Assembly: GCA_903908015.1 (NCBI GenBank)
Contig: CAIVQI010000061.1
Location: 1 to 29,588, forward strand
Source: an uncultured Bacteroidota bacterium
GTDB lineage: Bacteria; Bacteroidota; Bacteroidia; UBA7662
Length of the DNA: 29,588 nt
Reading direction: 5' to 3'
Shown: in pieces, positions 8,328-15,082 of the stretch
Layout: each line of letters opens with the position of its first letter
Position numbering within the stretch: the first letter of the stretch is position 1
The notes under the pieces: generated by a model
Databases searched by the model: none
Told to the model about the DNA's origin: nothing
What the model saw: only the letters and a program-made list of their open reading frames with translations
Program-made: the position numbers and the translations under genes

Positions 8328-9638
8328 CTATTCAACCTCATCAACAGACGACACATCCATTGGGTTTTGACAAAAAAAATGCCGAAGCAAGGTCTTCGAC
8401 TTAAGTACCGTCTCTTCCCACTCAAGGTACGGTTGTGAACCGCCCAGTATGCCGCACCCCATGTGCAGATACGCCTGAGCGTTGCGAAGTTGGAGGGTGC
8501 GAAGGTTCACAAACAACCGGGCTTCATCGGGCGACTCAACTGGGCCGATGAATCCACCATAAAGTTGACGTGACCCCTGTTCGATCTCAGCAATGACCTG
8601 TAGGGCTTCTGATTTTGGCCACCCACCAACCGCGGGTGTAGGGTGTAACTGAGCCACCAGTTCCTCCAGTGGCCGATCACTTTCTCCCTCAAGCAGCGTA
8701 CACAAATGCTGCACAGGTCCGGCTTGCAAGCTGTTGCGCGCGCTGCGGCGGAAGTTACGCACCTGGGATTTCCAACTGTGCGCGATGTAGTCATCGACCA
8801 CTTGCTGTTCGCGGATTTCTTTGTCACCCCAATCGTCTGTTTGGCCTTGGATGGCCAAAGTGCCCGCCAGTGCCATGCTGCGCAAGTGACGCATTGGCTG
8901 TGCTCCTGTTGATGCGATGTTGCGATCGCCGACCGGTTCCATCTCAAGCAATAGCTCGGGCGTGGCACCCATCCATAATCCCCACTCTGGATGCAAAACG
9001 AGGTTCACAAATGCCTGTGGATAATCGATGCAGAGACGATCCACAAAATCGACCGGATGAAGTCCACTAGGCCAGGCGTGCGCCTCACTGCGTGCCAAAA
9101 CAACCTTTTCGATGCGCCCTATTTCTATAGCTTTGAGCGCTGCACCTACCTGCATTTCATATTGAGTTCGGTCAACCTGGTTTAACGCAGCAGCATGAGG
9201 CGCCACTCTGTCTGGAACGGACCGACGACCATGTACCCCAGGATTATTTTGTATGACCGCTGCGTTATGGTCCTTCTCGTATACGGATTTCAATCGCGTG
9301 GAAACAGGGTTCGAATCAGCTTCCGCCGTCAAATCAACTGACTGTAAGGCCGATCGCAACGGGTCAGGCAAGTCCCTCCATCTATCGCCCAAAGATTGTA
9401 CCCCTTCAAAACTGAAATCACGCGCAATCCAATGCGCATGAGAAGTGGGATAGGAAAACGGGGCCAGCACAAACCCAGGACCCCTCTGATTGCTCCAAAC
9501 GGCAGGCCATGGATCTTTCGGGATCGTCCAATACACACGTTGTGCGCCAGGCAAACGATACCCCGCCAGGGTCCAACCCGCACTTAAAGCAGCATCGAAG
9601 AGGTGGTGCACGGAGTACCCCTCCGCTTGACAACCCAT
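8328..9638 (-). CDS. menF: Isochorismate synthase
   Basis: A 436-residue chorismate-binding enzyme converting chorismate to isochorismate, the entry reaction for menaquinone synthesis. The C-terminal catalytic domain shows KVVLARSEAH, GATPELLLEM, ALAGTLA, PTPAVGGWPKSEALQVI, GFIGPVESPDEARLFVNLRT and MGCGILGGSQPYLEWEET, in the order typical of MenF/EntC/DhbC enzymes. EntC-type siderophore function is less likely because menD and menB follow directly. Start ATG 9638 is four bases after the menI-like stop, consistent with translational coupling. Confidence 0.94.
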   Translation of the reverse strand: MGCQAEGYSVHHLFDAALSAGWTLAGYRLPGAQRVYWTIPKDPWPAVWSNQRGPGFVLAPFSYPTSHAHWIARDFSFEGVQSLGDRWRDLPDPLRSALQSVDLTAEADSNPVSTRLKSVYEKDHNAAVIQNNPGVHGRRSVPDRVAPHAAALNQVDRTQYEMQVGAALKAIEIGRIEKVVLARSEAHAWPSGLHPVDFVDRLCIDYPQAFVNLVLHPEWGLWMGATPELLLEMEPVGDRNIASTGAQPMRHLRSMALAGTLAIQGQTDDWGDKEIREQQVVDDYIAHSWKSQVRNFRRSARNSLQAGPVQHLCTLLEGESDRPLEELVAQLHPTPAVGGWPKSEALQVIAEIEQGSRQLYGGFIGPVESPDEARLFVNLRTLQLRNAQAYLHMGCGILGGSQPYLEWEETVLKSKTLLRHFFCQNPMDVSSVDEVE

Positions 9639-9642
9639 CCGA

Positions 9643-10074
9643 TCAATCAGGTTTGGGGATGATCGCTGCCGTAAACCGACAAATGCAGTTCATTTGTCCC
9701 TGTTCGTTGAATAATCTGATGTCCCATACATGGGTTTGCTTTCCACGGTGCACCAATTGAGCCTTACACAACACATCGCCTTGTTGCACCGAGCGCACAT
9801 GATTGGCATTAATTTCCAGACCCACGGCCACATAGCCCTCCGGTGCCAAAATGTTGGATCCTATGCTGCCCAAGGTTTCAGCAAGGGCTACTGAAGCACC
9901 CCCATGGAGAATTCCGAACGGTTGCTTGGTGCGCTCATCCACCGGCATACTTCCCTCCACATACCCTTCCTCTATTTTGATGAGTCGCATACCCAGTCTG
10001 CTGCTGAGACCCTGACGATCCTCCTGGTTGTAGCGCTGCATCCATTCCGCAATCCGTTCTGCTGTATGTTCCAT
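9643..10074 (-). CDS. menI: Hotdog-fold thioesterase, probable DHNA-CoA hydrolase
   Basis: The 143-residue protein is a PaaI/YdiI-type hotdog thioesterase. The signature FGILHGGASVALAETLGSIG contains the catalytic glutamate region, and VGLEINANHVRSV follows at the expected distance. YdiI/MenI enzymes hydrolyse DHNA-CoA to DHNA, the step after MenB, and its position as the first protein gene ahead of menF-menD-menB supports that role. The symbol is inferred from context, since a general acyl-CoA thioesterase cannot be excluded from sequence alone. It starts about 50 bases downstream of tRNA-Val(GAC). Confidence 0.85.
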   Translation of the reverse strand: MEHTAERIAEWMQRYNQEDRQGLSSRLGMRLIKIEEGYVEGSMPVDERTKQPFGILHGGASVALAETLGSIGSNILAPEGYVAVGLEINANHVRSVQQGDVLCKAQLVHRGKQTHVWDIRLFNEQGQMNCICRFTAAIIPKPD

Positions 10075-10124
10075 GGCTGCTTTTGTGGGTGGGTGAAAAA
10101 AGCATCAACCCACATTTTACTTCG

Positions 10125-10199
10125 TGGGTGATGGCGGATTCGAACCGTCGACCCCTACCCTGTCAAGGTAGTGCTCTGAACCAACTGAGCTAAACACCC
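10125..10199 (-). tRNA. tRNA-Val (anticodon GAC)
   Basis: The minus strand folds into a standard cloverleaf of 75 nucleotides: acceptor GGGTGTT, D-arm beginning GCTC, anticodon stem CTACC/GGTAG around loop TTGACAG, and T-loop TTCGAAT. The anticodon GAC reads valine codons. CCA is not encoded. Two mismatches stand out: T-T at acceptor position 6-67 and A-C in the T-stem (50-64). It lies directly upstream of the menI-menF-menD-menB string on the same strand. Confidence 0.93.
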
Positions 10200-10206
10200 C
10201 AAAATG

Positions 10207-10214
10207 CAAAAATA
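10207..10214 (-). promoter_or_regulatory. Bacteroidota-type -7 box for tRNA-Val(GAC)
   Basis: TATTTTTG on the minus strand fits the TAnnTTTG -7 consensus and ends seven bases before the mature tRNA 5' end, so transcription would start almost at the tRNA. No good TTTG -33 element is visible 19-21 bases upstream. Confidence 0.6.
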
Positions 10215-10237
10215 CGGAAAAAGAGTGATTGTTGGGT

Positions 10238-10263
10238 GAAGAATTGACCGGTTCAAATTCTTC
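10238..10263 (-). terminator. Stem-loop downstream of the protease gene
   Basis: An inverted repeat GAAGAATT...AATTCTTC (8-bp arms, extended by two more pairs across a one-base bulge, five-base loop) begins 12 bases after the end of the protease reading frame. It marks the end of the cohesin/dockerin operon. No U-tract follows on the minus strand, so it may be a 3' stability hairpin rather than a simple intrinsic terminator. Confidence 0.5.
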
Positions 10264-10274
10264 CACGGGCTACA

Positions 10275-12410
10275 TTATTGCGGGGTGTAGGATGCATTCA
10301 CATCGCCTGTGGCGACCGATTGCAGGTTCACGGTAGAGGTTTGTCCGGCCACCACCGTCACAGTTTGGGGAGTGGAAAAAACCCAAGCTCCCCGCGCGAA
10401 ACTGCTTTGGAGGAATGAGGCAAAGCGCTGGATCTGCAACGCATCTGTGCCATTTGTTTGTCCACTGTTGTTCACATCACTGGCCAACAAGGGCAAACCC
10501 GATAAGGCTGCCAATTGGGTGGTATGTCTGGATACCAGCAGCGCATCGCTCGCATTGATGCTTGAGGGCACGGGCATGCCTGATGCCGTGGCTGCTTCTA
10601 CCGTATAGGTGCCGGGCGGCAGATTAAAGGAAAATTGTCCCTGTGTGTTGGTGAGGGCACTGTCAACCAGGGTATTTCCTTGCATGACACGCACCCGAAC
10701 CCCGCGTACGGGCGACTGAGCGGTGTTCATGTAACGAACGGCACCAGTCAAAATCGCATTTGGTGCGGTGAGGCCACTCACGCCGCTCACAATCAGGCTA
10801 AAGGCTTGGTCAGGGGCAATATTGCCTTTGTGGGTTACCCGAACCGTATACATTCCCGCTTGTGGCAGACCATCCAGAAGTACCTGCTCCACATTGTCAC
10901 GGGTGTTATCACCACGGCTTGCAGGCGATTGGGGCGATTGAAAATTCAGTACCCACGGAAGAAATGTGGTATTGTCGGACGAACGTATGATTCTCACATC
11001 TAAATCGCGCACCAGACGAGGTGATGTTTGGTTCAATACTGCTGCATTAGGCGTTCCAGCGGGGTCGGTCCAACACAAGGTGGCCTTGAGAGGTTGCGTG
11101 CCGTCGCTGTAAAACGAGAACGTATAGGTACCCCCGTTGGATAGCGATTGCTGTAGGATGCGGTGGGAGGTTTGAGCAGCTGAAATCACCTCAGCAGCCT
11201 TTGCCGTGTTCATGAGCCCCCAGCCGAAGGTATAATCGGGACCCGCGCTGCTGCCGGCCTCATCAGCCGTATGGATAATCAGGCCTTTCAGCGTAGCCGA
11301 ACGCATGACTTGGTTTGCATTGAGGGCTTTGTAGTGCTGCTGCAACAAAATGGCCGAACCGGCTGCCATAGGCGATGCCATGCTGGTTCCATTGTAGGTA
11401 TCATAGCTGGTGTTGGAGGCGGCGGTCGCCGAATACACCCCCACTCCTTTGGTCACCACATCGGGTTTAATTCGTCCGTCGTCGGTGGGCCCCCAGCTGT
11501 GAAAGCTGCTGCCCACCACCAAAGTGGGTGTGGTGTATCCGGCCGAAAGACCTTCCACGGCCCCGACACTCAATATATTTTTCGATACTGAGGCATGCGA
11601 TAAGCAGTCAAAACCTGTATTTCCACCCCCTTTCTGGCGTGTTGTCGTACTGCTGGTCCAACTGCCGGTCCACTCATAATGCGTGGTACCGGGCGCAGGC
11701 CCGTATCCCCGTGAATTACCTGCCGATTTAACAATTAAATAATTGGGGGCATTGAAGGCCACCTGATCCCAGTCGGCCGACTCCTCGGAATATCTTCCAA
11801 AATTGAAGTCAATGGTGTCGCTCGGCGCGCCAAACCAATACCAAGCATCGCTCCCGAAATCACCATAATCCCCCCATGCCCAACCCGTGATGAGGCCGTA
11901 AGAATGGTTCGATACCAGAAGGCCAGCTGCACCTTCGGAGGCCATTTCTGTCGCATCATCGTTCCAGTCGAAGCTGCGTAGACTGGCAGCATGGGCCATT
12001 CCCTTGGCGGTCGCTTGCCCCGTTCCTGAGCCAATCATCGTGCCCCCCACGTGGGTGGCGTGGTTGCTGTTGGTTGTAGTGCCATCCACCACACTGGCGC
12101 GGCCACCAAATGCCTGGTGCCCCGTACGAACTGCCTTGCCGTCCCATATTCCCACAGTCATGCCCTGCCCATTTAACTGCAAACCACTACTTCCGCCCGT
12201 CCACAGCCGGCTGGTACTTATGGTCTGGGCGCCGTTCAAGTTGTGGGTGATGCGGTAGAGCGGTGCCCATGCACCATTGAACTGCTTGAATTCGGCAAAG
12301 GTCGTTCCCGTCTGAACCTCCCTTTTTAAACGTAAACCTGACGGAACGCTGGTTTGGGCCCATACGGTGTTCAACAACATGATCAGTGACATCAGAACAG
12401 TGTATTTCAT
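10275..12410 (-). CDS. Secreted subtilisin-like (S8) serine protease with C-terminal dockerin-like module
   Basis: The 711-residue protein starts with a signal peptide (MKYTVLMSLIMLLNTVWA-Q). The S8 catalytic triad is visible: D90 in VGIWDGKAV, H120 in NHATHVGGTM and S343 in NGTSMASPMAAG. A beta-sandwich P-domain/PPC-like region follows (ATLCWTDPAG ... DNVEQVLLDG), then a CnaB/regulatory-like domain (LTGAVRYMNTAQSPVRG). The last 95 residues are a dockerin-like module with half-loop SINASDALLVSRH, calcium-type loop DVNNSGQTNGTD near residues 643-654, and terminal GDVNASY. The same module ends the amylase and the scaffoldin-like protein, which suggests docking onto cohesins. It lacks a T9SS sorting domain. 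ATG 12410 is chosen over an upstream TTG because it places the signal peptide at the N-terminus. It is the last gene of a three-gene operon. Confidence 0.93.
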   Translation of the reverse strand: MKYTVLMSLIMLLNTVWAQTSVPSGLRLKREVQTGTTFAEFKQFNGAWAPLYRITHNLNGAQTISTSRLWTGGSSGLQLNGQGMTVGIWDGKAVRTGHQAFGGRASVVDGTTTNSNHATHVGGTMIGSGTGQATAKGMAHAASLRSFDWNDDATEMASEGAAGLLVSNHSYGLITGWAWGDYGDFGSDAWYWFGAPSDTIDFNFGRYSEESADWDQVAFNAPNYLIVKSAGNSRGYGPAPGTTHYEWTGSWTSSTTTRQKGGGNTGFDCLSHASVSKNILSVGAVEGLSAGYTTPTLVVGSSFHSWGPTDDGRIKPDVVTKGVGVYSATAASNTSYDTYNGTSMASPMAAGSAILLQQHYKALNANQVMRSATLKGLIIHTADEAGSSAGPDYTFGWGLMNTAKAAEVISAAQTSHRILQQSLSNGGTYTFSFYSDGTQPLKATLCWTDPAGTPNAAVLNQTSPRLVRDLDVRIIRSSDNTTFLPWVLNFQSPQSPASRGDNTRDNVEQVLLDGLPQAGMYTVRVTHKGNIAPDQAFSLIVSGVSGLTAPNAILTGAVRYMNTAQSPVRGVRVRVMQGNTLVDSALTNTQGQFSFNLPPGTYTVEAATASGMPVPSSINASDALLVSRHTTQLAALSGLPLLASDVNNSGQTNGTDALQIQRFASFLQSSFARGAWVFSTPQTVTVVAGQTSTVNLQSVATGDVNASYTPQ

Positions 12411-12466
12411 GGTGTTTTTATGAGGTAGGTTGAACAATAATATATTCAGAATCGCATCATTTTATC

Positions 12467-15082
12467 CTATGGCACAGATGGGGGTATATAACTTCGGTTG
12501 ACATCCCCCGCGGCCTGTGCGGTGATGTTCCGCAGCAATGAGTTGCCCGCTACTAAATTCAGGGGGGTCGGTAAGGCCCATACCCAATCTCCTACACTGA
12601 AATTGGCATTGACACCCGAAAAACGGCGTGAAATCTGTAACGCATCGGTGGCGTTGATCACTCCAGATGCATTAACATCAGCTGCACTCAACGATAGGCC
12701 CGTTAGGCTGTCGATCGCAGCAAAGTGTCGCGAAACCTGCAGCGCATCGGTGGCATTGACGCCGCCCCAGGCCGCGGATGAACTGGCCGTGAAGGTGGTT
12801 AGGCCAGGGGGGATTCCCGGCAGGGTATAGGCACCGCTGCTGCTTACTGTAGCCTGGACCACCATTTCCCCGTCCTGCCAGGCGGTAATGACCGTACCTG
12901 CCATTGGTGTCTGTGCGGTATTGTTGTAGTTGACCTGCCCAGAAACTGTTGCCGAACCGACACAACTACAGGCTAATCGCGCGGGAATGGTCGCCGAAGA
13001 GCTTGGTGCCATATAAGTCGCCTTCACCCAGCATTTTTGTCCGGGCTGCAGCGCTGTAGCATTGCGAATTCTGATGTTGTACCACCCATCCGCTACGGGC
13101 ACATGATTCACCACCACTGTTCCACTGCCGGTGAGCGAATCAACCAACTGACATTGTCCGTCGAGGAGCATCAGCTTCATGGCATATTGGGGAGACCCAG
13201 CAAACAATTCAAGCGTAATCGTGTCGCCAGCTTTCGCAAAAATTCGGCCTACCGATCTGCAAAACAAACTGTTGTCGGGCGTGCGACCTCCTTGTTGCAG
13301 ACTCTGAACGTGGCTATCGCCTAAATCATTATCCATTTCCCATTCTTGGGTAACCCGTCGCGCATTGCGGACATAATTTGTGGTTATTCCGGCTGGCGCC
13401 CAAACGCCATAGCCTTTGCGCCCCGCGGGGGCGGTGCCATTGCACGGAGGAATGGCGATGTCCACCTTCCCTCCCCCATACACCGTTCGGGTGGTGGTGA
13501 CGGCACCCGAATAGTCCGACAAAACCGTACCATCAGGCCAATTGGTTTGCACTGCGGTGAGGTTTTGCCATGTACTCCACTGGTCGTTGACCGCAATCAA
13601 TGCTTTTCCACTCCGCTCAATCACCAAAGCATCAGCGGCCTGCCAACGTACGTTGTAAGCCCCTTCTTTAAAACGCAGGTTTTGATGACACCAAATGAGA
13701 TTGGCAATATCGCTGCGCACGGGCAGGGTAGAAGCCACCTTGGGGTTGTGGTTGTAGCGATTGCCATTATATCCTATGTCGAACAAGTCCTCGAAAAACA
13801 CCTGTGGACTTCCATCAACAGCCATGATGATGGCATACACCACCGACAGGCGTCCGTCATTGGGCTCGATATGGGTACCCAGTTGCTGGCCAGTATTCCA
13901 ACCTGTATAATTGCCCGAAGAATTAAGCTGTGGACGAAAGGTGTCGTGGTTGTTGACAAAGGGCACGGTTCGCTGGCGGTTGCTTTGTTGGTAGCCCGGC
14001 ACCGAACCCAAGTTAAAGCTGCCCCCCCCCTGCACAATACCAGTCAACGCATTTCTCAAAGAAAAGTCAAAAGTGCCTGAACGGTTTTGAACGGCATTCG
14101 CCCATGCATCGAGTTCGGATGCCCCGCCTACCCATTCACCCACGGCATACATGCTGTTGGTGCCGCTGGCCCAACCGGCATTGTTTTGTAAGTTCCATAA
14201 AAAATCCTCCGTAACAGCAGAAGGAAAATGCTTCACCGCATCGAGCCGTACCCCATCCCACCCCATCTGCTTTTTATACCAGATGATCCATTGACGCATT
14301 TCATTGCGCATGTAGGAGGTTGTTTGCGTTGGGTTGAAGGTGGCATTGCTGCTTTGGCCGAATCCGTTCGCTTCAAAACTGATATCGGGGCCCCAATACG
14401 GTGAGTTGATTTCATTGGTACAACACGCATTGCCTGGATTGGGATAGAAATTCTGCCAGTTTTTGGAAAAGCGCCCGTTTCGGTTCAGGTAATTCGCCGC
14501 GCTTTCATCGGTGGCGGGACGGGTGAAGCTCACGTAGCGAAAATTCTTGAAGCGGTTGGTAGCTCCATCGTCGAGCGCCGCAGGATCTTGTCCGCCCGCC
14601 CCCGTATTGCTGCCTGCGTTCACAACATGGTTGAGCACGATGTCCTGGATCACATCCAAACCGTTGGCCTTCATCATCGCCACCATACGCAACAACTCAT
14701 CCTTATCACCCACCCTCGTTTTCAGCGAGCCCTTCTGGTATTTATCGCCCAGGTCATAGTGGTCGAAAGGTGAGTAGCCCACAGAATTTGTGCCTGAATT
14801 TTTAACATTTACAGGCACCCAAACCGCATCGATACCCAATTCCTTTAAACGGGGTGACAAATCCGCGAGGTAGGATGACCATGCGTTAGGGTAGGAACTG
14901 TTCCAGTAGTCCCACCAAAACCCCTGCAATACTACCTGCCTACTTGGGGGATTGTTGAGCGACTGGGCATAATTAATCTGCGGTGAATGAATAAATATCC
15001 AGGAAAAAAAGAACATGGCGATCGTTTTCAACCGCGCAGCGCTCGTTGAATTGACAAACATGGACAATTTGGTTAACATCAT
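12467..15082 (-). CDS. Secreted GH13 alpha-amylase with C-terminal dockerin-like module
   Basis: The 871-residue protein has a signal peptide of about 40 residues, then a GH13 catalytic barrel. Conserved regions are DIVLNH (147-152), GVRLDAVKH with nucleophile D281, GEWV with acid/base E316, and FVNNHDT with D380. It should hydrolyse alpha-1,4-glucans such as starch outside the cytoplasm. A beta domain around residues 560-700 is followed by a CnaB-like domain (VSGQVNYNNTAQTPMAG, from about 717) and a dockerin-like module: WGGVNATDALQVSRHF, calcium-type loop DVNASGVINATD (about 801-812), GDWVW, and terminal GDVNRSYIPP. The ATG overlaps the scaffoldin stop as ATGA, indicating translational coupling. 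There is no T9SS sorting domain. Confidence 0.95.
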   Translation of the reverse strand: MMLTKLSMFVNSTSAARLKTIAMFFFSWIFIHSPQINYAQSLNNPPSRQVVLQGFWWDYWNSSYPNAWSSYLADLSPRLKELGIDAVWVPVNVKNSGTNSVGYSPFDHYDLGDKYQKGSLKTRVGDKDELLRMVAMMKANGLDVIQDIVLNHVVNAGSNTGAGGQDPAALDDGATNRFKNFRYVSFTRPATDESAANYLNRNGRFSKNWQNFYPNPGNACCTNEINSPYWGPDISFEANGFGQSSNATFNPTQTTSYMRNEMRQWIIWYKKQMGWDGVRLDAVKHFPSAVTEDFLWNLQNNAGWASGTNSMYAVGEWVGGASELDAWANAVQNRSGTFDFSLRNALTGIVQGGGSFNLGSVPGYQQSNRQRTVPFVNNHDTFRPQLNSSGNYTGWNTGQQLGTHIEPNDGRLSVVYAIIMAVDGSPQVFFEDLFDIGYNGNRYNHNPKVASTLPVRSDIANLIWCHQNLRFKEGAYNVRWQAADALVIERSGKALIAVNDQWSTWQNLTAVQTNWPDGTVLSDYSGAVTTTRTVYGGGKVDIAIPPCNGTAPAGRKGYGVWAPAGITTNYVRNARRVTQEWEMDNDLGDSHVQSLQQGGRTPDNSLFCRSVGRIFAKAGDTITLELFAGSPQYAMKLMLLDGQCQLVDSLTGSGTVVVNHVPVADGWYNIRIRNATALQPGQKCWVKATYMAPSSSATIPARLACSCVGSATVSGQVNYNNTAQTPMAGTVITAWQDGEMVVQATVSSSGAYTLPGIPPGLTTFTASSSAAWGGVNATDALQVSRHFAAIDSLTGLSLSAADVNASGVINATDALQISRRFSGVNANFSVGDWVWALPTPLNLVAGNSLLRNITAQAAGDVNRSYIPPSVP

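Noticed and set aside
10084..10114. TGTGGGT/ACCCACA inverted repeat followed by TTTT between tRNA-Val(GAC) and menI
   Set aside because: The T-run is on the plus strand, where no gene ends, and the 17-base loop is long. On the minus strand it lacks a proper U-tract, so I do not call a terminator or attenuator.
13346..14080. 244-codon plus-strand open frame inside the amylase gene
   Set aside because: It is antisense to the GH13 catalytic domain, and its composition is typical of a shadow frame.
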